Source: Limnohabitans radicicola (GTDB taxonomy: Bacteria > Pseudomonadota > Gammaproteobacteria > Burkholderiales > Burkholderiaceae_C). From it: DNA of 64,000 nucleotides. Of the stretch, positions 25,020 through 33,964 are shown in pieces. The notes under the pieces were generated by a model, which saw nothing but the letters and a program-made list of their open reading frames with translations, searched no databases and had not been told where the DNA came from. The position numbers and the translations under genes are program-made. The stretch spans positions 819,688-883,687 of the forward strand of contig NZ_JACYFT010000001.1 of assembly GCF_014837235.1 (NCBI RefSeq), written 5' to 3'. Position 1 is the stretch's first letter; every line of letters starts with the position of its first letter.

Positions 25020-26858
25020 ATGCACATTCTGGGCATATCTGCTTATTACCATGACGCAGCAGCGTGCCTTGTGCGTGATGGCGAAATTGTCGCCGCCGCA
25101 CAGGAGGAGCGTTTCACGCGGAAGAAGCACGATGCTCAGTTTCCGCTCAATGCCATCGATTACTGCCTGGCCGAAGCTCAAATTCATCCCACGCAAATCG
25201 ATCACATTGTTTTTTATGACAAGCCGTTTTTGAAGTTTGAGCGCCTGCTCGAAACATACCTCGCTTTTGCGCCCAAAGGCTTTGCAAGTTTTTCGAGGTC
25301 CTTACCTGTCTGGCTGAAAGACAAGCTTTTTCAGAAAACCATGATCGCCAAGGCCTTGACCATGCACTTTGGCAAGGATGTTGATTGGGCCTCCCGGCTT
25401 CTATTTTCCGAGCATCATCTGAGCCATGCAGCCAGTGCATTTTTCCCGTCGCCATTTGAGACAGCCGCCGTCCTGACCATGGACGGCGTGGGCGAATGGA
25501 CCACAACATCGCTGGCCATTGGTGAGAAAAATTTACTTACTGTTCAGAAGGAAATCCATTTCCCTCACTCGCTGGGCCTGCTTTACTCCGCTTTCACTTA
25601 CTACACTGGCTTCAAAGTCAATTCTGGCGAGTACAAGGTCATGGGTCTGGCGCCCTATGGCAACCCTATTTACGCTGATTTGATCAAGGATCATCTGATT
25701 GACATCCAGGAGGATGGCTCATTTGCATTGGACATGAGCTACTTCAACTACTGTACCGGGATGACGATGACCAGTGATAAGTTTCACTCACTGTTTGGCG
25801 GCGCGCCTCGGCAACCCGAATCGCCTTTGTCGCAGCGGATCATGGACCTGGCCGCCTCCATACAAGCGGTCACAGAAGAAGTTGTAATCAGGCTGGCGAG
25901 GGGAGTTGCCAAGTCAACGGGGAAAAGGAATTTATGCTTGGCAGGCGGTGTGGCTTTGAACTGTGTTGCCAACGGGAAGTTGGTGCGCGAGAACATTTTT
26001 GAAAGCATCTGGATTCAGCCTGCTTCGGGTGATGCGGGGGGAGCGTTGGGAGCGGCCTTGGGGGCGTACCACATCATGCTCAATCAGCCTCGCCAAAGAC
26101 TGGCCGCAGTCGATGGCATGAAGGGGGCTTATCTGGGCCCGCAATACGAAGACAGTGACACAGCTGAAAGGCTTACCCGTTGTGGCGCGGTATTCACCGC
26201 CCATGACGAACAAACCGTCATTGAATTGACTGCTCAGGCCCTTGCCGAAGGCAAGGCTGTGGGCTGGCACCAGGGGCGCATGGAGTTTGGCCCCAGGTCC
26301 CTGGGCTGCCGAAGCATTCTGGCCGATCCTCGATCACCCGAAATGCAAAAAAACCTGAATCTGAAAGTGAAATTCCGCGAGTCATTTCGCCCTTTTGCCC
26401 CCAGTGTGCTGAGCGAGCACGCTCACGAATGGTTCGACATGTCCCACGACAGCCCTTACATGCTGCATGTGGCTCAGGTCACAGAAGACCAGCGAAAGAT
26501 CATGACGAATGAGGAAAATGCCCTTTTCGGTATTGAGAAACTCAACGTGCAGCGTTCAGGCATTCCTGCAGTTACCCATGTAGATTACTCGGCACGCGTG
26601 CAGACGGTTCACCACGATACCAATCCTCGTTATCACCGTCTGATCGCGCGTTTTGGAGAGTTGACGGGTTGTCCTGTCCTGGTCAACACCTCGTTCAATG
26701 TTCGTGGCGAGCCCATCGTTGCGTCTCCGGAAGACGCCTTCAGATGCTTCATGAGTACAGGACTGGATGTTTTGGTGGTGGGCTCCGCAGTGCTGTACAA
26801 GGCCGACCAGCATCCCGAATTGCTGTCAGATTACCAATCAGAATATGAACTCGACTAA
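25020..26858 (+). CDS. Carbamoyltransferase (NodU/CmcH/TobZ family)
   Basis: 612 residues from ATG 25020. The N-terminal H-I-L-G-I-S-A-Y-Y-H-D-A-A-A-C and E-E-R-F-T-R-K-K-H-D, then E-H-H-L-S-H-A-A-S-A-F near residue 130, form the ASKHA/Kae1-like metal and carbamoyl-adenylate site. The C-terminal domain carries G-R-M-E-F-G-P-R-S-L-G and F-R-P-F-A-P. Members transfer carbamoyl from carbamoyl phosphate to hydroxyls of sugars or antibiotics. In this locus the acceptor is most likely a glycan sugar. It overlaps the start of the SGNH gene by 14 bp. The family call is firm; the acceptor is inferred from context. Confidence 0.92.
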   Translation: MHILGISAYYHDAAACLVRDGEIVAAAQEERFTRKKHDAQFPLNAIDYCLAEAQIHPTQIDHIVFYDKPFLKFERLLETYLAFAPKGFASFSRSLPVWLKDKLFQKTMIAKALTMHFGKDVDWASRLLFSEHHLSHAASAFFPSPFETAAVLTMDGVGEWTTTSLAIGEKNLLTVQKEIHFPHSLGLLYSAFTYYTGFKVNSGEYKVMGLAPYGNPIYADLIKDHLIDIQEDGSFALDMSYFNYCTGMTMTSDKFHSLFGGAPRQPESPLSQRIMDLAASIQAVTEEVVIRLARGVAKSTGKRNLCLAGGVALNCVANGKLVRENIFESIWIQPASGDAGGALGAALGAYHIMLNQPRQRLAAVDGMKGAYLGPQYEDSDTAERLTRCGAVFTAHDEQTVIELTAQALAEGKAVGWHQGRMEFGPRSLGCRSILADPRSPEMQKNLNLKVKFRESFRPFAPSVLSEHAHEWFDMSHDSPYMLHVAQVTEDQRKIMTNEENALFGIEKLNVQRSGIPAVTHVDYSARVQTVHHDTNPRYHRLIARFGELTGCPVLVNTSFNVRGEPIVASPEDAFRCFMSTGLDVLVVGSAVLYKADQHPELLSDYQSEYELD

Positions 26859-27963
26859 AAAGGCCTTGTTCATTGTGATTGGCATGAGCATGTCTTTGCT
26901 TGCCGGACTGGTTTTGCTGGAGATCATCTTTGGCCAATGGTTCCGTCCAGACCCATGGGTGGCCACTCGTCAGCTGAACATCATTCGCCAGCAATCAATC
27001 ACTTACAACGTCCAAAATATTCAGGGTCACAGCAGCCCGACAGTGTTTTACTCCAGGGATGCATTTGGTTTGCGTGGCACTTGTGCTAGACCGCAAGACA
27101 TTGACATCTTGACCATTGGAGGATCAACCACAGACCAGCGGCTGATCAGCGATGGGCAAACCTGGCAGGACATTCTTCAGGCCGAAATCAAGCAGCAGTT
27201 GAAGAAATCTGTTTGCGTCTCCAATGCAGGGGTGGATGGCCACAGCACCTTCGGACATCTTCAGGCATTTCGTCAATGGTTTCCTCTGATCGAGGGGTTG
27301 AATCCCAAGCTCTATGTGTTGTACATCGGGATCAACGATGCAGGCATTCGTTTGACCCCCAGAGATGCTTTTGACACGTTCAACCCCGATGACAGATCGA
27401 TACCGTCAAAGTCTTTGTGGGACAAGTCGGCCATTCACCAAGTTTTTCTGCTGTTACGCAGCATGAAGACATCTCATTCGGGCAGCAGTATCGCCGCCTA
27501 TGCAGGACACGCCAAGCGTCCTCCCCTTTTGTCTGAATATACGGCTACTCGGTATTCAAGCGACATTGATGCATTGATCGAGAAAAATACAGCTCTTTTT
27601 TCTCGCAGACTGAATGCACTCATAGATGAAGTTGTCTTGCGAAAAGGCACCGTGGTCTGCGTCTCACAACCGCATTTATTCACGAAGATGGTGCAAGGTC
27701 AGTTGCGCGGTGTCGAGAATGCGTTTGACTTTGAAGGGAGAATCTACAACGGCCTGGATTATGAAAAGTCCATCCACCACTTGAATCAAGCCATGCGCGA
27801 GGTGTGCTCCAGGCGGCAAGGTTTTTTTGTGGACATGGCGTCAAATGATTTCTTGACTGCCGATTTTTATGATTTTGTTCACAACACACCTGAAGGTGCA
27901 GTGCGATTGGGCAAATACTTTTTCAGAGAATTCAATCGCATTCACCTCTTCGATGCGCTTTGA
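26845..27963 (+). CDS. Membrane-anchored SGNH/GDSL hydrolase
   Basis: 372 residues from the ATG overlapping the carbamoyltransferase gene. One N-terminal membrane helix (about 6-27) places the enzyme outside the inner membrane. The SGNH blocks are visible: G-G-S-T-T-D near residue 92 (nucleophile Ser), G-I-N-D near 162, and F-V-H-N-T-P-E-G near 344 (catalytic His). Such proteins remove or transfer acyl groups on surface sugars. With the SxtJ/DUF5989/carbamoyltransferase trio it makes a four-gene block on the plus strand. It ends 14 bp from the convergent glycosyltransferase gene. Substrate unknown. Confidence 0.8.
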   Translation: MNSTKKALFIVIGMSMSLLAGLVLLEIIFGQWFRPDPWVATRQLNIIRQQSITYNVQNIQGHSSPTVFYSRDAFGLRGTCARPQDIDILTIGGSTTDQRLISDGQTWQDILQAEIKQQLKKSVCVSNAGVDGHSTFGHLQAFRQWFPLIEGLNPKLYVLYIGINDAGIRLTPRDAFDTFNPDDRSIPSKSLWDKSAIHQVFLLLRSMKTSHSGSSIAAYAGHAKRPPLLSEYTATRYSSDIDALIEKNTALFSRRLNALIDEVVLRKGTVVCVSQPHLFTKMVQGQLRGVENAFDFEGRIYNGLDYEKSIHHLNQAMREVCSRRQGFFVDMASNDFLTADFYDFVHNTPEGAVRLGKYFFREFNRIHLFDAL

Positions 27964-27977
27964 CCCCGCCCCCAGAA

Positions 27978-29144
27978 TCAGGACTCCGGGGTGCTTGGAA
28001 AGCACAGGGTGTCTGCCACGGAATTGAATCGACATGTCCAGCTGTTTCGCTCGCAGAATGACAGCCTGGCCTGCTCACTCGCTTGACTGGCCAGAAGTGC
28101 AGGAAGATCCAGCTTTCCAAGAATCAGTTGATCCCAAAAAACCACGCCGTCTGATGCATTGCGGCGACTCATCTCCCCAAAACGCGTACTGAGTACAGGC
28201 AGCCCCAGTGCTCGGTATTCATAGTACTTGACGGGGTCAACGTAGGCCGTGACGTCGTTGCTGGCAAAGGGGATCAAGCCAACATCAAACCTTTCCATGG
28301 CTTGGTAAACCTGATGTTGGGGCACTGCCGGCAAGCAGTGGACATTGGATGGCAGCGGTCCAGGAGCCGGCACATGGATGGGACCAACAAGCTCAACGCA
28401 GGCGTCTGGAAAAGCTTTGGCCAATGCAGTGATGAGACCCCAATCAAACCAGCGATCAATGACACCGAGATAGCCGAACACCAGCCCGGTCCGATCAGGC
28501 TGCTTTCGGGCAAGAGGAGGTTGTGTGAGCGCGTTGAGAACCAGGCTCACTTTATCGGCATGGTCACTGTGGTGCTCTACCAATGCATGCGCGGAAGCCC
28601 AAATGGCATCGGCTTGCTGCGCCAACCCGCGTTCGGCCTGCACCATCCAGCGCCGCGAGACTCCCGTCAAAAAGCCTGGCATGTGGTCCATGGCGTCAAA
28701 GATGCAGCGTTGTTGCGGATAACGCTGGATCAGTGCCAAAGACAAGGCGCAAGGTTTGCCAAGAACAAGCACTGTTTCCGGGTTCACAAAGTCATCGGTT
28801 TGCTTGAGCAAATCTTGCCAGAGGACACGGTTGACCCATCGCCCCCAGGCGAAGGGCTCAAACGGCAAAACTTTGGCGATTACATGCTGCAGCCAGGGCG
28901 CGTCACGCCAATCTGGCCCCAGCGTGGGGCTGCTTGACTGGAAGTACTTGGCCAGTCGCGGCCAGTCCGAGCGGCGAGGCAATCGCGAGGGGCCAGGATC
29001 TATCCAGAGAACATCACCGCCATAGCGCTGGTGAAACCAGTGGACAAAATGGTGCGGACGCTGCGCGAAACTGCCCAGTGGCACAGGTGACAGATAGATC
29101 AAGCGCAGAGGGTCGCGACGAAACATGGCGCGCAACCCGCTCAT
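27978..29144 (-). CDS. Glycosyltransferase, GT-B fold (GT4-like)
   Basis: 388 residues from ATG 29144, which overlaps the wecB stop (TGATG). The frame remains open further upstream, but that part lies inside wecB. The N-terminal half has F-A-Q-R-P-H-H-F near residue 27, shared with the first domain of the large two-domain glycosyltransferase at 30253. The C-terminal half has V-F-G-Y-L-G-V-I-D-R-W-F-D and D-V-G-L-I-P-F near residue 295, then P-V-K-Y-Y-E-Y-R-A-L-G-L-P-V, the nucleotide-sugar-binding type segment of GT4-like enzymes. It probably adds one sugar of the repeat unit at the cytoplasmic face; donor and linkage cannot be read. Confidence 0.82.
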   Translation of the reverse strand: MSGLRAMFRRDPLRLIYLSPVPLGSFAQRPHHFVHWFHQRYGGDVLWIDPGPSRLPRRSDWPRLAKYFQSSSPTLGPDWRDAPWLQHVIAKVLPFEPFAWGRWVNRVLWQDLLKQTDDFVNPETVLVLGKPCALSLALIQRYPQQRCIFDAMDHMPGFLTGVSRRWMVQAERGLAQQADAIWASAHALVEHHSDHADKVSLVLNALTQPPLARKQPDRTGLVFGYLGVIDRWFDWGLITALAKAFPDACVELVGPIHVPAPGPLPSNVHCLPAVPQHQVYQAMERFDVGLIPFASNDVTAYVDPVKYYEYRALGLPVLSTRFGEMSRRNASDGVVFWDQLILGKLDLPALLASQASEQARLSFCERNSWTCRFNSVADTLCFPSTPES

Positions 29145-30250
29145 CAAGTGATCAAAGTCTGGCGCAGCACTTCGAGGATGCGCTGGCTGGCTTGGCCGTC
29201 TCCGTAAGGAGATCCTGCATGCGCCATGCGATCGTAGACTGTTCTGTCGAGCAACAGGGTCTGGGCGGCGTCGACAATGCGGCTTGTATCGGTGCCCACC
29301 AGGAGGTTGCATCCCAAAGCGACCGCCTCTGGTCGTTCGGTTTCTTCGCGCAGAACAAGCACAGGTTTACCGAGGGCTGGAGCTTCTTCTTGCACGCCCC
29401 CCGAGTCGCTGAGGATAAGGCGCGCCCGACTCATGAGTTGGCAAAACACCGGGTAGTCGCAGGGCTCGACCAACAACACATTGCTCTGGCCCTGCAAAGC
29501 CCGGTGGACAATTTGACGCACCCCCGGGTTGGGATGCACAGGGTAAATGAAGTCCATCCCGGGATGAAGCTGTGCCAACTGCAGAATGGCAGCACAGATG
29601 TGCTGCATGGGTTCGCCCAAATTTTCACGGCGATGAGCGGTGATCAGCACAAATGGGCGACCCGGTCTGGAGGGCAAGGCCACATCGGACTGCGAGAGCA
29701 TCATGTGCAAAGCATCGATCACGGTGTTGCCGGTGACCCAAATGCTTGCGGGGTCAAAACCCTCACGAAGCAAATTGTCTTGCGCCATGCCCGTGGGCGC
29801 AAAATGCCACCGGGTCATGCGGCTGGTCAGCACGCGGTTGAGCTCTTCTGGAAATGGCAAATCGATGTTTCCAGTGCGCAAACCCGCTTCCACATGCGCA
29901 AATGGAATGCGTCTGAAAAAACTCGCCATGCTGCCAGCCAAAACACTGGCCGTGTCCCCTTGACCAATTACAGCTGCTGGCTGGCTTTGAACCAGCAAGT
30001 CATCCATGCTTTGGAGTATGCGCGCTGTGACGTGTGAGAGCGTCTGGTTCTCACGCATGACGTTGAGGTTGTGGTCGACTTGCAAACCAAACCGTTCAAT
30101 CAAGGGAAGCAACAGCTCTTTATGTTGCCCGGTGAGGACCAGCTCACACTCAGCCCAGTCGCTGCGGCGAATGGCATCAACCACCGGGGCCAGTTTGATG
30201 GCCTCCGGGCGCGTGCCAATGACAACCATCAGTTTTTGTTTGCTTGACAT
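29144..30250 (-). CDS. wecB: UDP-N-acetylglucosamine 2-epimerase (non-hydrolysing)
   Basis: 368 residues, the normal length of the family. It begins with G-T-R-P-E-A-I-K-L-A-P, and has T-G-Q-H near residue 40, H-V-E-A-G-L-R-T near 118, P-E-E-L-N-R and a late S-D-S-G-G-V-Q-E-E-A-P. These are the catalytic and UDP-binding motifs of WecB. It converts UDP-GlcNAc to UDP-ManNAc in the cytoplasm, a precursor of ManNAc or ManNAcA units in capsule or O-antigen. No UDP-ManNAc dehydrogenase is in the window, so ManNAc itself may be used, or the dehydrogenase lies elsewhere. It starts 2 bp after the upstream glycosyltransferase stop. Confidence 0.95.
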   Translation of the reverse strand: MSSKQKLMVVIGTRPEAIKLAPVVDAIRRSDWAECELVLTGQHKELLLPLIERFGLQVDHNLNVMRENQTLSHVTARILQSMDDLLVQSQPAAVIGQGDTASVLAGSMASFFRRIPFAHVEAGLRTGNIDLPFPEELNRVLTSRMTRWHFAPTGMAQDNLLREGFDPASIWVTGNTVIDALHMMLSQSDVALPSRPGRPFVLITAHRRENLGEPMQHICAAILQLAQLHPGMDFIYPVHPNPGVRQIVHRALQGQSNVLLVEPCDYPVFCQLMSRARLILSDSGGVQEEAPALGKPVLVLREETERPEAVALGCNLLVGTDTSRIVDAAQTLLLDRTVYDRMAHAGSPYGDGQASQRILEVLRQTLIT

Positions 30251-30252
30251 GC

Positions 30253-32361
30253 TCAGTGCAGGCTTTCAGCTCGATAGACGTGAGGCTTCCATGTCCCCCA
30301 TTTTTGTTCAAACAAGGCTTTGTTGCGCTCAAAAACTGCCTGCCTCCGGGTCACGCTGAGCTTGTCAAACGATGCCGAAAGCTCGTGATAGACGAAGACA
30401 TCTTCAGCGCAACCAATGGTCAAGCCCAATGCCTTGACCCGCAGGCAGTAGTCATCGTCTTCAAAGAAGCCCGGAACAAACTGCTCATCCAGGCCACCAA
30501 CCCTTGAATAAACGTGGCGCGGCATCATCACACAGAAGAAAGCGGCGATGGTCAAAGGCAGTAACTTGCCTGCACGTCCCAAGTTGTAGTGTCGAGCTGA
30601 CTCAAAAACTTCAGCGGGGTTACTGCCAAGCAATGCCACCTGAGCCTCGTTACCAATGTTGTTAGTGACTGGACACAGCAGTCCCAGCTCGGGGCGAACC
30701 TCAAGGTGACGACGCAGGCCACGAAGCCAGCCAGGGCCGACAATGATGTCATTGTTGAGGATGACCAGGTATTCCCCTTGGGACAAGGCAAGGCCTTGGT
30801 TGACCGCCGGGCCGAAGCCTCGATTGTCGCTGTTGAGGACGATTTTTCGATGCGCGGGGTCCTGATCGGCCCAGATTTGCAAGCGCTGCGGGGTTTCATC
30901 TGCAGAAGCGTTATCGATCACGATGACTTCCAGCGATTCAGTATCAGAGTGGTCGGCTATGCTTTGCAGGCAGCGTTCGGTCAGGTGCCATTGGTTGTAG
31001 CTGATGACCACCACGCTGGTCAGCGGCTCCAGGCAAGCGTCTTCAGTGGCGGCCAGCAAGGCTTGCGCCCTTTGGTTCCAGGTTTGTCCACGCGCAAAGT
31101 CAATCCGACGGGCGTGCAACGCTTTGGCGTCTTCTCTAGATTCTGACAGTGCTTGATCCACCGCACGCACAAATCCGTCCACATCACTGGCGCGGTACAC
31201 CAGATCACCGAATTGCGCTAGCTCGGGCAGGTCAGAGCCGACGACCGGTTTTCCCGCACTCAGATATTCGTAGACCTTCACCGGGTTGGTGGCCAAGGTG
31301 AGTTGGTTGATTTTGAACGGAATCAAGCAGACATCAAATCGCGCCAACCAACCGGGCAGTTCTGTGTATTTTTTTTCACCATGAAAACGAACATTGGCAC
31401 AATGCTGCAACTGCGCTTGAATTTTCGCACTGTCATCACCGATGAGTTCGATTTTTGCTTGAGGAAATTTGCGGGAAATGGCTTCAATCAGCGCGGGATC
31501 AAACCACTCGGCTATGGCTCCGTAATAACCGATCACGGGTGCTTGGGCTTTGCGGATCTGGTCGGTTGCAGCTTGATGAAAATGGTCAAACTCACCCGCG
31601 TTGCGGATCAAGGCCACTTTTTTGGCGCCGGCCTTGCGAGCGAAGTCCACCAAAAAGTCAGAGGTCACAATGGTCAGGTCAGCCAGCTTGAGCAACTGCA
31701 ACTCGACCGACTCATGGCTTGCGCCTGTGTTGGAAAAACCGGCATGGAAGTCCATGCAATCGTAGACCAATCGTGCAGGTGCCACAAAACTGGCCAAACC
31801 AAACCAGTAGGGATGCTGAACCACATGGACAGCACGTCGAATGGCACATTGCTGCCAGAGGGCGCGCTGACCTTCGCGTAGACGCTGCAAAGTATCCGCA
31901 TCGGGCGCTCCTGCATACACGCTGTGGGGGCCTGGCAGATTGAAAAACACCTGATAAAGCGGCAAATTGTCGTGCAACTGCTCGATCTGGAATCCGGCCT
32001 CTTGTGAGTCAATGAAATTGACACTCACATAGAAAACTCGGTGCCCCTCCTGGGCAATGGATTGAGCCAACTGTTGCGGCCGCTGATGACGGAAATGCCA
32101 ATCGATGACCCCAAAAAAAACGTAGTCCCGCTTACCAGCACTGGCAGGCTGGTGCCAACGTTCAGCATGCACCGTCAAGGTGTCAAGACTGGATTCTTGG
32201 GTGCTCGAGACCTGCGGAATTGACAGAACATCGAGTCCCCTGCCCGCTCCCGGTCCTTTGAGAAGTCGCAACACCTGTTTTTTATGCTGCCCCAGGCGAT
32301 AGCGCATTCCCGGCGACAAAGGCAACCAATAGTAAATACGCTTGATCAAAGAGTGCAGCAT
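30253..32361 (-). CDS. Two-domain glycosyltransferase (GT4-like + GT2)
   Basis: 702 residues from ATG 32361. Residues about 60-410 are a GT-B domain with R-P-Q-Q-L-A-Q, H-A-G-F-S-N and V-K-V-Y-E-Y-L-S-A-G-K-P-V. Residues about 445-702 are a GT-A family 2 domain with V-V-V-I-S-Y-N-Q, V-I-D-N-A-S-A-D, a V-I-L-N-N-D motif and F-E-D-D-D-Y-C. The second half resembles rhamnosyl- or galactosyltransferases that act on polysaccharide backbones. The two activities would add successive sugars. The first domain shares motifs with the neighbouring GT at 27978. It heads a minus-strand run with wecB and that GT. The region upstream to 32488 holds no gene. Confidence 0.87.
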   Translation of the reverse strand: MLHSLIKRIYYWLPLSPGMRYRLGQHKKQVLRLLKGPGAGRGLDVLSIPQVSSTQESSLDTLTVHAERWHQPASAGKRDYVFFGVIDWHFRHQRPQQLAQSIAQEGHRVFYVSVNFIDSQEAGFQIEQLHDNLPLYQVFFNLPGPHSVYAGAPDADTLQRLREGQRALWQQCAIRRAVHVVQHPYWFGLASFVAPARLVYDCMDFHAGFSNTGASHESVELQLLKLADLTIVTSDFLVDFARKAGAKKVALIRNAGEFDHFHQAATDQIRKAQAPVIGYYGAIAEWFDPALIEAISRKFPQAKIELIGDDSAKIQAQLQHCANVRFHGEKKYTELPGWLARFDVCLIPFKINQLTLATNPVKVYEYLSAGKPVVGSDLPELAQFGDLVYRASDVDGFVRAVDQALSESREDAKALHARRIDFARGQTWNQRAQALLAATEDACLEPLTSVVVISYNQWHLTERCLQSIADHSDTESLEVIVIDNASADETPQRLQIWADQDPAHRKIVLNSDNRGFGPAVNQGLALSQGEYLVILNNDIIVGPGWLRGLRRHLEVRPELGLLCPVTNNIGNEAQVALLGSNPAEVFESARHYNLGRAGKLLPLTIAAFFCVMMPRHVYSRVGGLDEQFVPGFFEDDDYCLRVKALGLTIGCAEDVFVYHELSASFDKLSVTRRQAVFERNKALFEQKWGTWKPHVYRAESLH

Positions 32362-32488
32362 GAAATGACGCGCTTGGGGATTGGCCTGGCCACCCAATTA
32401 TTTGTGCGTTGAAATTTGAACAATTAGCCTTGAATTGTAATGGGAGACCCGGAGCGAGGAATCTCAATATGAATACAAAAACACTCCA

Positions 32489-33964
32489 TCAATAAGCCCC
32501 TTGGCGAACCAGTACGACACGACAGGTTTTAGCCAAAATGACGAGGTCATACCAAATCGACCAGTTTTTCACGTACCACGTATCAAGGTACACGCGCTTG
32601 TCGTAGTCGATATCGCTGCGGCCACTGACCTGCCACAAGCCCGTCATTCCAGGTCGGACCATGAGGTAGTACCCCGCGTCATGACCGTAACGCTTGAGCT
32701 CGGTTCGAACAATGGGGCGCGGCCCCACCAGACTCATTTCTCCTCGGATCACATTGATCAGTTGAGGCAATTCATCAAGACTGCTGCGCCGCAAAAAATG
32801 GCCAATCGCACTGACGCGAGGGTCATTTTTGAGTTTGCGCTCACTTTTCCATTGGGCACTGAGTTCGGGATGCGCCTGCAGCAGCCGTTCTAGTTGTTGC
32901 TCAGCATCCACCACCATGGATCGGAACTTGTAGCAATTGAAGATGCGCCCATTTTTACCAACACGCGGATGTGCAAAAAGTGCTGCGCCACCATCCTTGC
33001 GGATCAGGAAAGCAACGGCAAGCATGATGGGGCTCAACAAAACGAGCAACGCAATGGCGGCCAACGTATCAAAAATGCGTTTGGTCAAACGCGCAGGCCA
33101 GCGCCGCAGGTTGTTGCGCATGCGCAGCAAAGCCACTTCGTGCGAAAAAAAGTGCGACATGTCGGTTCCATGCAAAGGCACACCACGCATGGCTGGAATG
33201 ACACTGATGTCTGTAGCACCCCATTGCGCCAGAGAACGCAACCAGTACTCTCGCAAATCGGATTGCGCGTGCTCCAACGCAATCACCCATTGAATACCGG
33301 GCTGGGCCGCCACTTGCTCCATCTGAATGCGTGGGTACCGCGGGACGGTGTCAATGGCGGGCTCGGTTTCACAACCTCCGGCATCAACAAAACCGAACAC
33401 TTTCAAACCCAGCTCAGGCTGGCTGTGCAATGCCAATGCCGCATCGGAGGCATTAGTGCCAACGCCAACGATGATGGTGGGACGCACCCACAGACCAAGC
33501 TGCTTGAGAACCATGCGGGTGACACCGCGCATCAGTACGATCATGACCAGAGCGACCGACCATGAAATGACCCACCATAAACGGGAGGCTTCCCAGCGCG
33601 TCATCGCGATCAATGACAAGTCAATCAAGGCCAGACTGCCCATCAGTTTGAGAAAGTCGCCCAATTCATCCCAAAACGGCCGCCGGTCACTGTAATGCTG
33701 GTAGCTCATGAGAAGGAGCATCAAACCCAACAGGGCGATGCCCCCCCAAGCCGCAAAACGTTCGCTGTTTTGCCCCTGAAGCCAGCTTTGCAAAACTGCC
33801 CCATGGACGAGCAAGGTGAGCCAGGTCGCCAGTGCAAACGCCAATGCAAACGCCAACGCGTCTCCCAGCAGCAGCGCCAGCTTGGACAGGCGCACCTGTG
33901 TCAAGGTCAAAGGCGAGACCTGAAGGGGCTGCAGGCACTCAAGGAGGCGCTCGGGTGCGTTCAA
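32489..33964 (-). CDS. Undecaprenyl-phosphate sugar-1-phosphate transferase (WbaP-type)
   Basis: About 491 residues from a TTG at 33964 that overlaps the upstream GT2 stop and has AAGGGG eight bases ahead. No ATG is well placed, so the start is less certain than the gene. Four to five membrane helices (about 20-160) and a nucleotide-binding-like middle domain (P-T-I-I-V-G-V-G-T near 170) precede the catalytic domain (about 298-491). That domain has R-I-F-D, Y-K-F-R-S-M, S-S-L-D-E-L-P-Q and S-L-V-G-P-R-P. It loads the first sugar phosphate onto undecaprenyl phosphate at the inner membrane and thereby initiates the glycan. The substrate is probably Gal or Glc phosphate, not provable here. Confidence 0.9.
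   Translation of the reverse strand: MNAPERLLECLQPLQVSPLTLTQVRLSKLALLLGDALAFALAFALATWLTLLVHGAVLQSWLQGQNSERFAAWGGIALLGLMLLLMSYQHYSDRRPFWDELGDFLKLMGSLALIDLSLIAMTRWEASRLWWVISWSVALVMIVLMRGVTRMVLKQLGLWVRPTIIVGVGTNASDAALALHSQPELGLKVFGFVDAGGCETEPAIDTVPRYPRIQMEQVAAQPGIQWVIALEHAQSDLREYWLRSLAQWGATDISVIPAMRGVPLHGTDMSHFFSHEVALLRMRNNLRRWPARLTKRIFDTLAAIALLVLLSPIMLAVAFLIRKDGGAALFAHPRVGKNGRIFNCYKFRSMVVDAEQQLERLLQAHPELSAQWKSERKLKNDPRVSAIGHFLRRSSLDELPQLINVIRGEMSLVGPRPIVRTELKRYGHDAGYYLMVRPGMTGLWQVSGRSDIDYDKRVYLDTWYVKNWSIWYDLVILAKTCRVVLVRQGAY

Noticed and set aside
32362..32488. Promoter in the gap between the WbaP-type gene and the two-domain glycosyltransferase
   Set aside because: A -10-like TACAAT is present on the minus strand but no -35 at usable spacing; nothing else seen in the gap.
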